Assembly: GCA_964483375.1 (NCBI GenBank)
Contig: CAZABJ010000039.1
Span: forward strand, 1-27,012
Source of the DNA: JAUIEH01 sp964483375
Lineage (GTDB): Bacteria > Pseudomonadota > Alphaproteobacteria > Caulobacterales > Maricaulaceae
Direction: 5' to 3'
DNA length: 27,012 nucleotides
Shown here: positions 1 to 6,835 of the stretch, piece by piece
Numbering within the stretch: position 1 is the stretch's first letter
Layout of the letters: each line of letters opens with the position of its first letter
Notes under the pieces: model-generated
The model's input: only the letters and a program-made list of their open reading frames with translations
The model's database searches: none
Told to the model about the DNA's origin: nothing
Position numbers and translations under genes: made by a program

Positions 1-291
1 GTCCGGCGCATGGCGGCAGAGATATTCGATGGCGTCTTGGTCGCCGAGCCAGTCCGACCCTTTGACGGTGTCATACATGTGCCAGCGCCAGTCGTCCGCG
101 CCCATATTGCCCAGCGAGGCGGAGATGCCGCCTTGCGCGGCGACGGTATGGGAGCGCGTTGGGAAGACCTTTGAAATACAGGCCGTTTTCAATCCAGCTT
201 GGGAGCATCCCAATGCGGCGCGGAGCCCGGAGCCGCCGGCTCCGACCACGACGACGTCATAGGTATGATCATTCCACTCATAAGCCGACAT
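1..291 (-). CDS. sdhA: Succinate dehydrogenase flavoprotein subunit, N-terminal 97 residues (cut by window edge)
   Basis: This is the catalytic flavoprotein of complex II, which oxidises succinate to fumarate in the TCA cycle and passes electrons to the iron-sulfur subunit. Only the first 97 codons lie in the window. The dinucleotide-binding glycine motif GAGGSG is at residues 17-22. The conserved segment SHTVAAQGG follows, and its His48 matches the histidine that carries covalent FAD in this family. The ATG at 289-291 is preceded by a strong AGGAG-type ribosome site and begins with MSAYEW, as in other alphaproteobacterial SdhA proteins. It lies 26 bp downstream of sdhD in the same operon; sdhB is expected outside the window. 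Identification is secure. Confidence 0.97.
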   Translation of the reverse strand, partial: MSAYEWNDHTYDVVVVGAGGSGLRAALGCSQAGLKTACISKVFPTRSHTVAAQGGISASLGNMGADDWRWHMYDTVKGSDWLGDQDAIEYLCRHAPD

Positions 292-317
292 GACGCTTCG
301 TCCTCTCCTCGCCCGCC

Positions 318-704
318 TCAGCCGGCGAAAGCAACCTTAAGAATCGAAAACACGCTCGCCACCCAGAGCACGACCGTCAGAAACGTGTTCAGAACCAGCA
401 GAGCGGCCCGGGTTCCATGACCACCGATGTAGTCCTCGATGACGACCTGCAGACCGAGCCGCATGTGATAAAACGCCGCAGTGACGAACAGCAGCATGCC
501 GATGCTGGTCACCGGCTGGGCCAGCCAGTCCGTCGCGCGCTCATAGCCGCTGCGATAGCCGACGATCAGCGAAAACAAGAACCAAGGGACAAGGACGGCC
601 AGCGCCAAGGCGCTCACGCGCTGCTTGATGAAGTGGCTCACGCCTTCCTTCGCCGACCCCAGGCCGACAGCAGTTTTCAGCGGCGTTCGAAAGTGCGCGC
701 TCAT
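318..704 (-). CDS. sdhD: Succinate dehydrogenase membrane anchor subunit SdhD
   Basis: This is the smaller integral membrane anchor of complex II (128 residues), which with SdhC holds heme b and the ubiquinone site. Three hydrophobic segments are visible at about residues 32-50, 66-82 and 98-122. The family signature FYHMRLGLQVVIEDY spans 78-92 and supplies His80 and the loop facing SdhB. An upstream in-frame ATG exists, but it would run the gene far back into sdhC; the ATG at 702-704, 13 bp after the sdhC stop, gives the normal start MSAHFRTP and normal family length. It is placed between sdhC and sdhA, the usual order. Confidence 0.95.
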   Translation of the reverse strand: MSAHFRTPLKTAVGLGSAKEGVSHFIKQRVSALALAVLVPWFLFSLIVGYRSGYERATDWLAQPVTSIGMLLFVTAAFYHMRLGLQVVIEDYIGGHGTRAALLVLNTFLTVVLWVASVFSILKVAFAG

Positions 705-717
705 GGATGACCCCCGC

Positions 718-1110
718 CTACAGCCAATACGCCGCCGCCCAGACGCCGAGCGTGGCGACGAGCGCGAAAACGAAAACCAAACGCGAGGCCATGTTCGCCA
801 CGCCGGGCGTGAAGCCATGGCCGGCGTCCCAAACCAGATGCCTGACGCCATTGGCCATGTGATAGGTCGCCGCCAAGGTGAAGGCGAACAGCACCACCTG
901 GCCGAACAGGCTCAAAAACAGACCCTCAACCGTTGCATAGACCTGCGGACCCGAAGCGAGCGCGACGAGCCAAGCGGTCACCAAAACCGCTCCGCCATAA
1001 AGCGCGACGCCGGTCGCCCTGTGCAGGATCGACGTCGCCATTGTGATATGCCACCGCCACACCTGAAGGTGCGGCGATACCGGACGCGTATCGCCGGTTC
1101 CGCTCGCCAT
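718..1110 (-). CDS. sdhC: Succinate dehydrogenase cytochrome b556 subunit SdhC
   Basis: This is the larger membrane anchor of complex II (130 residues from the chosen start). The family hallmarks are present: SPHLQVWRW at 12-20, SILHRATG at 27-34 with the quinone-site Ser and Arg, and YHMANGVRHLVWD at 83-95, where His84 sits at the position of the heme b ligand. Three membrane helices are seen at about 33-53, 66-88 and 108-128. The frame extends 24 codons further upstream, but that extension overlaps the best promoter-like sequence (1181-1208) and is unlike the family. The ATG at 1108-1110, after a CAGGGG-type site, gives the standard N-terminus. It heads the sdhCDA(B) operon. Confidence 0.93.
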   Translation of the reverse strand: MASGTGDTRPVSPHLQVWRWHITMATSILHRATGVALYGGAVLVTAWLVALASGPQVYATVEGLFLSLFGQVVLFAFTLAATYHMANGVRHLVWDAGHGFTPGVANMASRLVFVFALVATLGVWAAAYWL

Positions 1111-1180
1111 CGCCTGCCCCTGTCGTTCGGTTTTCGGCTCGACGCCATCGTTGCGACGCATCAAGCCTCGGATGGAGCGC

Positions 1181-1208
1181 ACGGTAAGCCGGCGCGACGG
1201 GACGTCAA
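1181..1208 (-). promoter_or_regulatory. Possible sigma-70-type promoter of the sdh operon
   Basis: On the minus strand a TTGACG hexamer (1208-1203) is followed after 16 bases by TACCGT (1186-1181). The -35 matches consensus at five of six bases, while the -10 is weak. Transcription from here would begin about 60-70 bases before the chosen sdhC start, which agrees with the shorter SdhC. This is a pattern match only. Confidence 0.3.
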
Positions 1209-1277
1209 GGCGAGGGACCTGCGCGCCCGCCCAGATCGCCGGTTCGTGAAGAGAGCGTAGGACCAGAGGAGACCGCC

Positions 1278-2132
1278 ATGCCCGCCGCCATGATCACAGG
1301 AGCCTCCACCGGCATTGGCTACGCCTGCGCGGACGCGCTCGTTAACCAGGGCTGGCGCGTGTTTGCTGGCGTCCGCAAAGGGGAAGACGGCGAACGGCTT
1401 GTCGCGGCGCTCGGCGATCGAGTGAGACCCGTATTGGCTGATGTGACCGATGAAGCCGCCCTTTCGGAGGCCGCGCGCATCGCCGATGCCGCGCTTGGCG
1501 GCGAAAGGCTGGCGGGGCTCGTCTGCAATGCAGGGATCGCGCTGCCAGGCCCCCTGCTGCATCAACCTTTAGAGCAGTTTCAACGTCAGCTGGAGGTCAA
1601 CGCCGCCGGCGTCGTTCGCACGGTTCGCGCCTTCGCCCCCCTGCTGGGAACCGCCAGCGACCGGGCCGGCCGGCCGGGGCGCATCGTCATGATGTCCTCT
1701 GTTCAGGGCCGGCGCGCGTCGCCGTTTTCGGGCGGCTATGCGGCGTCCAAGCACGCCCTTGAAGGCCTTTCAGTCAGTCTGCGCCGGGAGATGATGCTCT
1801 ACGACATCCCCGTGACGATCATCGCGCCGGGCCCGGTCGCCACGCCCATCTGGGACAAAACCGACGAAATCGACGCCGAGGCGCTGGCGGAGACCGATTA
1901 CGCGCCCGCCCTCCGCGCCGCCCGCACCTATATGCTGGGCGCCGCTGACAGAGCGCTTCCCGCTTCGAAAGTGGCCGAAAAAGTCGTTGCGGCTCTAACC
2001 GCGCGGAGACCGAAATTGCGGGTGGAGATCGAGCCGTTCTCGATTCAATCGCTTCTGATGCGCATGCTGCCTGATCGCGTGGTCGACGCGGCCATGGCTC
2101 GCGCTCTGGGACTTCGGCCGCCGCGGCCCTAA
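1278..2132 (+). CDS. Classical short-chain dehydrogenase/reductase (SDR family oxidoreductase)
   Basis: This is a 284-residue NAD(P)-dependent oxidoreductase of the classical SDR type. The Rossmann cofactor motif TGASTGIG is at residues 7-14, NAG at 84-86, the catalytic serine region MSS at 139-141, and the YAASK box gives Tyr154 and Lys158. Basic residues Arg33-Lys34 after the second strand favour NADP(H), by analogy with the family. The PGPVATPIW segment and the C-terminal extension resemble the retinol or 11-beta-hydroxysteroid dehydrogenase-like branch, so a lipid or steroid-like alcohol is possible, but the substrate cannot be assigned. The ATG follows an AGAGGAG site. The gene stands alone, divergent from sdhC, and ends before a hairpin at 2141-2160. 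Confidence 0.9.
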   Translation: MPAAMITGASTGIGYACADALVNQGWRVFAGVRKGEDGERLVAALGDRVRPVLADVTDEAALSEAARIADAALGGERLAGLVCNAGIALPGPLLHQPLEQFQRQLEVNAAGVVRTVRAFAPLLGTASDRAGRPGRIVMMSSVQGRRASPFSGGYAASKHALEGLSVSLRREMMLYDIPVTIIAPGPVATPIWDKTDEIDAEALAETDYAPALRAARTYMLGAADRALPASKVAEKVVAALTARRPKLRVEIEPFSIQSLLMRMLPDRVVDAAMARALGLRPPRP

Positions 2133-2140
2133 CGCACAAA

Positions 2141-2160
2141 CCCTGCGCCTGTCCGCAGGG
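2141..2160 (+). terminator. Hairpin after the SDR gene, possible terminator
   Basis: A perfect 7-bp stem, CCCTGCG/CGCAGGG, encloses a 6-base loop eight bases after the SDR stop codon. It is followed by a pyrimidine-rich stretch with short T runs (2161-2176), not a clean T tract, so termination strength is uncertain. A second short hairpin, GCCCC/GGGGC, follows at 2186-2200 just before the next gene's ribosome site. Confidence 0.4.
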
Positions 2161-2230
2161 CTTTCACTCCGCTTTTACCAAGGGCGCCCCAAAACGGGGC
2201 AGCTCGACGAGATGCGGAGGCGGACGCGGC

Positions 2231-3772
2231 ATGGCCAAGACAATCCTGATTTGTGACGACGACCCCACGCAACGGCGTTTGCTGCAGGCCGTCATCGAAC
2301 GGGAAGGCTATGGCGTCGTCCATGCCGAGGGCGGGGAGCAAGCCCTCCAAGCGCTGGCCGATCCGAATGCGCGCGTCGACGTCGTGCTGTTGGATTTGGT
2401 CATGCCGGGCATGACCGGCATCGAAACGCTGAAAGCCATGCGCGAGCGCAGTCTGGCCACCCCGGTGGTGGTGCTGACCGCCCAAGGCGGCATTGAGACC
2501 GTGGTGGAAGCCATGCGCGCAGGCGCTTGCGACTTCTTCGTCAAGCCGGCGAGCCCCGAGCGCATCCTCGTTTCCCTGCGCAACGCTTTCAAAATGGGCG
2601 ACCTCGAAACCGAGGTGAAACGCCTGAAAAAGACGGCCACCGGTTCGCTCTCGTTCAAGGACATGATCGCCGCCGCGCCGGCCATGCGCCCCGTCGTGCG
2701 GATGGGCGAGCGCGCGGCGGCGTCGAATATTCCGGTGCTCATCACGGGAGAGAGCGGGGTCGGCAAAGAGCTGTTGGCCCGCGCGATCCAAGGCGCGAGC
2801 GACCGCGCCGGCAAGCCGTTCATTACGGTGAATTGCGGCGCGATCCCCGAGAACCTCGCTGAATCCATCCTGTTCGGCCACAAGAAAGGGTCCTTCACCG
2901 GGGCCACGGCCGACCATGAGGGCAAGTTCCGCGAGGCCGACGGCGGAACGCTGTTCCTCGACGAAATCGGCGAGCTGCCGCTGGATTGCCAAGTGAAGCT
3001 CCTTCGCGTTCTGCAAGAAGGCGAAGTCGACCCCGTCGGCGCCAAGCGGCCCGTGAAGGTGGACGTGCGGATCATCTCCGCGACCAATCGCGACTTGGAG
3101 GAAGAGGTCAAAGCGGGCCGTTTCCGCGAGGATCTCTATTATCGCCTGAGCGTCTTTCCGATTGAGGCTCCGCCGTTGCGCCGCCGGAAAGAGGACCTGC
3201 CCGCGCTGGTCGCTCACTTCATCACCCGGTTCAACGCCCAAGAAGGGCGCAGCGTTCAGGGCGCGAGCGCGCAAACCATGGCCATGCTCGCCGCCTTTGA
3301 TTGGCCGGGCAATGTGCGTCAGTTGGAGAACGCGGTGTTTCGCGCGGTGGTGCTTTGCGAAGGCGACGTGCTGGAGCCCCAGGACTTCCCGCAGATCTCC
3401 GGCGTGATGGCCGACTTCGCCGAAGCGCCCGTCGAAGAAACCCCCGCCATTGCGGTGAGCGTCGCGGCCGAAGAACCCGCGCCGCCCGCACCCGCCCCTG
3501 CGCGGGCCGTTGAGGGGGACGACCCGCGTCCCGCCGGCGCCATGACCTCGAAGATTGAAGCCGAAACCGCTCAAGCCCCCATTGAGTTGCTCGACGCTCA
3601 GGGCCATCTGCGCACCCTCGAAGACATCGAACGCGACCTCATTCAGTTCGCCATCGAAGTCTATGCGGGGCACATGTCCGAAGTAGCGCGGCGGTTGGGC
3701 ATCGGCCGCTCCACGCTCTACCGGAAAGTCCGCGAGCACGAGCTTGAGGTGACCGGCAAACGCGCGGGCTGA
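2231..3772 (+). CDS. Sigma-54-dependent response regulator, NtrC family (TacA-like)
   Basis: This 513-residue two-component regulator should activate sigma-54 promoters when phosphorylated. Residues 1-120 form a CheY-like receiver with the acidic cluster at 9-11, phospho-acceptor Asp55, Thr83 and Lys105. Residues 142-390 are the AAA+ domain: Walker A GESGVGKE at 173-180, the sigma-54 contact loop GSFTGA at 220-225 (Ser where Ala is commonest), and Walker B around LFLDEIGE at 241-248. A Pro/Ala/Glu-rich linker (about 398-450) leads to a Fis-type helix-turn-helix at 466-503. The N-terminus, the very even receiver-AAA spacing and the final Ala-Gly resemble Caulobacter TacA, a stalk and cell-cycle regulator; this orthology is inferred. 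No histidine kinase is adjacent. Confidence 0.92.
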   Translation: MAKTILICDDDPTQRRLLQAVIEREGYGVVHAEGGEQALQALADPNARVDVVLLDLVMPGMTGIETLKAMRERSLATPVVVLTAQGGIETVVEAMRAGACDFFVKPASPERILVSLRNAFKMGDLETEVKRLKKTATGSLSFKDMIAAAPAMRPVVRMGERAAASNIPVLITGESGVGKELLARAIQGASDRAGKPFITVNCGAIPENLAESILFGHKKGSFTGATADHEGKFREADGGTLFLDEIGELPLDCQVKLLRVLQEGEVDPVGAKRPVKVDVRIISATNRDLEEEVKAGRFREDLYYRLSVFPIEAPPLRRRKEDLPALVAHFITRFNAQEGRSVQGASAQTMAMLAAFDWPGNVRQLENAVFRAVVLCEGDVLEPQDFPQISGVMADFAEAPVEETPAIAVSVAAEEPAPPAPAPARAVEGDDPRPAGAMTSKIEAETAQAPIELLDAQGHLRTLEDIERDLIQFAIEVYAGHMSEVARRLGIGRSTLYRKVREHELEVTGKRAG

Positions 3773-3882
3773 CCCGCGCCGCTCTCAGACGGTCACGTTG
3801 TAGCGAGCCCGGATGGCGACAGCGATCGCCCGCCGCCATATCGCGTGTCAGACTTCACTGACTGCGGTGGGAGGCGAACGCA

Positions 3883-4350
3883 ATGAGCGACGCAAAGAGC
3901 TACAAGAAGACCGACGAGGCCTTGGCGCGGCTGACGCCGGAGCAACGTCGCGTGACCCAGGAAGACGGCACCGAGCGGCCGTTCACGGGCGAGCTGCTGG
4001 ATGAAAAACGCGCCGGGATCTATGTCGACGTGGTGACGGGCGAGCCTTTGTTCGCCTCAACCGACAAATACGACTCCGGCTCGGGCTGGCCGAGCTTCAC
4101 CCGGCCTATCGCTAAGGACAATGTCGTCGAACGGTCCGACGACAGCCACGGCATGCGCCGGGTCGAAGTCCGATCCCAAGGCGGCGACAGCCATTTGGGG
4201 CATGTCTTCACCGACGGGCCGCCTGAAGAGACCGGCCTTCGGTACTGCATCAACTCCGCCTCGCTGCGCTTTGTGCCCGTGGAGGATTTGGAGGCGGAAG
4301 GCTACGGCGCGTACCTGTCCTTGTTCGAAACTGACGCTGCGGAGGGCTGA
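3883..4350 (+). CDS. msrB: Peptide-methionine (R)-S-oxide reductase MsrB, zinc-free one-cysteine form
   Basis: MsrB reduces the R epimer of methionine sulfoxide in proteins, using thioredoxin or a similar donor. This 155-residue protein shows the family core: SGSGWPSF at 65-72, RVEVRS at 93-98, HLGHVFTDGP at 104-113 and the active-site segment RYCINSASL at 120-128, with catalytic Cys122. Cys122 is the only cysteine in the protein. The two CxxC zinc motifs of many MsrBs are absent, and the usual recycling cysteine in the SGCGWPSF motif is Ser67, so regeneration must be direct or use another thiol. The ATG has a GGGAGG site upstream. It is the first gene of an msrB-msrA-msrA operon, three bases before the next start codon. 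Confidence 0.96.
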   Translation: MSDAKSYKKTDEALARLTPEQRRVTQEDGTERPFTGELLDEKRAGIYVDVVTGEPLFASTDKYDSGSGWPSFTRPIAKDNVVERSDDSHGMRRVEVRSQGGDSHLGHVFTDGPPEETGLRYCINSASLRFVPVEDLEAEGYGAYLSLFETDAAEG

Positions 4351-4353
4351 CAT

Positions 4354-4878
4354 ATGAGCACGAACACCGAGCGCGCCGTTTTGGCGGGCGGCTGTTTTTG
4401 GGGCATGCAGGATCTCATCCGCAAACAGCCCGGCGTCTTGGACACGCGGGTGGGCTACACCGGCGGGACGACCGACGCGCCGACCTATAACGACGTGAAA
4501 ACCGGGCGAACGGGCCATGCGGAGTCGATCGAAATCACCTTCGACCCCGGCGTGACCAGCTATCGGGAGATTTTGGAGCTGTTCTTCCAGATCCACGATC
4601 CCACCACGAAGGACCGCCAGGGCAACGACATCGGCAGCCAATATCGCTCCGCCATCTTCTTCGAGAGCGACGCTCAACGGGCGGTGGCTGAAGACACGAT
4701 CAAAGACGTGGAGGCGTCGGGCCTATGGCCGGGTCGGGTGGTGACCGAGGTCACGCCCGTCGGCGCGTTTTTCCAAGCCGAGGACTTTCACCAGGACTAC
4801 CTGGAGAAGCATCCCAACGGCTACACCTGTCACTTTCCGCGACAGGGGTGGAAGCTGCCCAAGCGCAGCGCGGCCTGA
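4354..4878 (+). CDS. msrA: Peptide-methionine (S)-S-oxide reductase MsrA
   Basis: MsrA reduces the S epimer of methionine sulfoxide in oxidised proteins. The 174-residue sequence has the canonical GGCFWG motif with nucleophile Cys14, and the conserved core GYTGG (34-38), GHAES (54-58), DPTTKDRQGND (82-92) and QYRSAIF (96-102). A second cysteine, Cys159 in the C-terminal YTCHFP segment, is a likely resolving residue. The start codon is three bases after the msrB stop and its ribosome site overlaps the end of msrB, so the two are translationally linked. With MsrB it covers both epimers. Length and motifs are normal. Confidence 0.97.
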   Translation: MSTNTERAVLAGGCFWGMQDLIRKQPGVLDTRVGYTGGTTDAPTYNDVKTGRTGHAESIEITFDPGVTSYREILELFFQIHDPTTKDRQGNDIGSQYRSAIFFESDAQRAVAEDTIKDVEASGLWPGRVVTEVTPVGAFFQAEDFHQDYLEKHPNGYTCHFPRQGWKLPKRSAA

Positions 4879-5411
4879 TGGCGACCGCCGAGCGCATCGG
4901 GTTCGGCGGCGGGTGTCATTGGTGCACCGAGGCGGTGTTCCAGCATCTGGGCGGCGTCACGCGCGTCGCCCAGGGCTGGATCGCGGCCGCGCCGCCCGAC
5001 GATGCGTTTTCCGAAGCCGCGCTTGTGCGGTTCGATCCCGAACGCGTCACGCTTGAGACGCTGATCGCGGCGCATCTGCGCACGCACGCCAGCACGTCCG
5101 CTCATGCCATGCGGGGCAAATATCGCAGCGCCGTCTACGTCTATAGCGACGACCAAGCGCGGCGCGCCGGCGCAGCCCTCGCCGCCGAACTGGCTGGCTT
5201 CGCCGAGCCACTGGTGACGCGCGTGCTGCAAGCCGAGGCGTTCCGCCCTTCCCCGCCGCGTTTTCGCGACTATTACCGCTCCGACCCTGAGCGGCCGTTC
5301 TGTCGGGTTTACATCGAGCCGAAACTCGACGCGCTGCGCCGCGGCTTTACTGCGGAAGCGGCGCCTCATGCGCGCCCAACGCCGACAGAAGACCCTGCGC
5401 GAAAGTGGTGA
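4878..5411 (+). CDS. Second, divergent MsrA-family peptide-methionine sulfoxide reductase
   Basis: This 177-residue protein is an MsrA paralogue. Its active-site loop is GGCHWC (residues 11-16), with Cys13 at the nucleophile position and a second cysteine three residues later, giving a CxxC pair instead of GGCFWG. RYPL-like elements of the family appear as KYRSAVYVY (about 86-94). The family's DPTTxxxQG loop is replaced by an HASTSAHAMRG-type segment. Its ATG overlaps the stop of msrA (TGATG), which indicates translational coupling. The last 22 codons overlap the 3' end of the convergent Mur ligase gene. MsrA chemistry is likely, but a shift in substrate (free methionine sulfoxide, other sulfoxides) cannot be excluded. 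Confidence 0.88.
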   Translation: MATAERIGFGGGCHWCTEAVFQHLGGVTRVAQGWIAAAPPDDAFSEAALVRFDPERVTLETLIAAHLRTHASTSAHAMRGKYRSAVYVYSDDQARRAGAALAAELAGFAEPLVTRVLQAEAFRPSPPRFRDYYRSDPERPFCRVYIEPKLDALRRGFTAEAAPHARPTPTEDPARKW

Positions 5412-6768
5412 GCGTGTCGTCCCGCGCGCCCATGACGATCACCCGATCGCCCGGTTCGGCGAGCGCGAGCAGCCTGTCGCGGCACGCATCGCGATTGGGG
5501 AACGCCTCTGCGCGTTTGGCGTTCCGTCGCACCGCCGCGGCCAAATCTTCGCTTGTCACGTCCCGCTCGACGGTGCCGCCGAAATAGACCGGCTCCGGCA
5601 GGATGAGGACATCCGCGTCGCCAAGCTCGGATGCGAACATGTCGGCGAGCGCATCGTGCATGTGCCGCAGCGGGCCGAAACCATGGGGCTGCCACATAAT
5701 CAGCAGCCGCCCGGGAAAGGCATGCAAGGTCCTCAGCGTGGCCGCGATCTTGTCGGGGTTGTGGCCGAAGTCGTCATAGATCGCCACGCCGCCGGCTTCG
5801 CCCAAAAACTCAAGCCGCCGGCGCACGCCTTTGAACCGCCCCAGCGCGTCGGCTGCAGCGGCCAGCGACACCCCGCACCCCTCCGCCGCCGCGATGGCCG
5901 CCAAGGCGTTCGCCACATTGTGCCGGCCAGGCATGGCGAGCGAGACAGCCGCGCGCTCATCGTTCTCCCGCGAGGTCACGGCGAAGGAAACACCCGTGCG
6001 GGCCGGCGCTATCTCTCCCGCGCGGTAATGGGCGTCCCGGCCGTTCAGGCTGTAACTGACAGCCCGTTTGTCCGCCGCGGCCCCCAAAGCGGCGGCCTCC
6101 GCATCGTCGGCGTTGACGACGACCTTGGCGCCCTTGGCCAGAAAATCGCCGAACAACATGCGAAGCTCCTCCATCGACTTATGGTCGAGGGAGACGTTGT
6201 TGAGCACCGCGATTGTCGGTTCGAACAGGGCGATGGAACCGTCGCTCTCATCGACCTCGGAGATGAACACCCCGCCATGGCCGACGCGCGCGCTGGCGAA
6301 CGGCGCCTCCGGCGTCGCGAAATTCGGCATCACCGCGCCGTTCATAATGGTGGGATCGTGACCGGCGTCGGTGAGAATCCAACCCAGCATCGCTGTGGTG
6401 GTCGATTTGCCGCTCGTGCCGGCGACGCCCACGCTCACCGGCGCCTCGTTGAAAAGCTGAGACAGCAGCTCCGCCCGGGTCATCCGCGTCGCGCCGACCC
6501 GGCTTGCGGCCTGCACGTCGGGGACCGTGTCCTCCACCGCTGCGGAGGCCACCAAGATCTGATCGCTTGATGTCAGCCCGGAGCCGTCCTGGGGGAAAAG
6601 CGCCACGCCCTCCGCCCGCAAGGCGTCGAACTTGTCCGTGCTGCGTCCTTGGTCGAGCGCACGGTCGGAACCGGCGACCTCAAACCCTTGCGCGCGCAGG
6701 ATCATCGCCAAGGGCAGCATGCCGCTGCCGCCGACGCCGCAAAAAAAGTATCGCTTCACATCACCCAT
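5347..6768 (-). CDS. Mur ligase family protein, MurC/Mpl-like (probable muropeptide ligase)
   Basis: This 473-residue ATP-dependent ligase joins an amino acid or peptide to UDP-MurNAc. The N-terminal UDP-binding loop GVGGSGM is at 11-17, the P-loop GTSGKSTTT at 117-125, the acidic metal site EVDESDGS at 171-178, and the C-terminal ligase domain carries GRHNVANAL (281-289) and YDDFGHNP (331-338). The P-loop is unusual: MurC and Mpl normally have GTHGKTTT. The LNNVSLDH segment (189-196) resembles Mpl more than MurC. The divergent neighbour is an LD-carboxypeptidase, whose tripeptide product is what Mpl reattaches, so a recycling role is favoured over de novo MurC. The ATG at 6766-6768 is chosen because the 39-codon upstream extension runs into ldcA and lacks family similarity. 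Confidence 0.85.
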   Translation of the reverse strand: MGDVKRYFFCGVGGSGMLPLAMILRAQGFEVAGSDRALDQGRSTDKFDALRAEGVALFPQDGSGLTSSDQILVASAAVEDTVPDVQAASRVGATRMTRAELLSQLFNEAPVSVGVAGTSGKSTTTAMLGWILTDAGHDPTIMNGAVMPNFATPEAPFASARVGHGGVFISEVDESDGSIALFEPTIAVLNNVSLDHKSMEELRMLFGDFLAKGAKVVVNADDAEAAALGAAADKRAVSYSLNGRDAHYRAGEIAPARTGVSFAVTSRENDERAAVSLAMPGRHNVANALAAIAAAEGCGVSLAAAADALGRFKGVRRRLEFLGEAGGVAIYDDFGHNPDKIAATLRTLHAFPGRLLIMWQPHGFGPLRHMHDALADMFASELGDADVLILPEPVYFGGTVERDVTSEDLAAAVRRNAKRAEAFPNRDACRDRLLALAEPGDRVIVMGARDDTLTTFAQGLLSALGAHEAPLPQ

Positions 6769-6835
6769 CGTCGGATCGCTATAACGCGTCGGCTGGCGCG
6801 AACAAGCGCCGAGACGCGTCGGAAAAGGAACAAGC
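6769..6835. promoter_or_regulatory. Divergent control region between Mur ligase and LD-carboxypeptidase genes
   Basis: This 67-bp spacer must drive both genes. It contains two exact copies of ACGCGTCGG (6784-6792 and 6814-6822), 30 bp apart, which is about three helical turns. Between them is a perfect inverted repeat GGCGC/GCGCC (6795-6799, 6806-6810). A plus-strand TATAAC (6780-6785) overlaps the first repeat and has a TTCACA 19 bases upstream (6755-6760), a possible promoter for the carboxypeptidase. The layout suggests an operator for coordinated control. Confidence 0.4.

Noticed and set aside
2129..3739. Long open frame (536 codons) antisense to the response regulator
   Set aside because: It mirrors a strongly conserved receiver/AAA+/Fis gene; its product is His/Gly/Arg-rich with no domain, as expected for a shadow frame in GC-rich DNA.
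5368..6570. 400-codon plus-strand frame opposite the Mur ligase
   Set aside because: Shadow of a gene with intact ligase motifs; no ribosome site of note.
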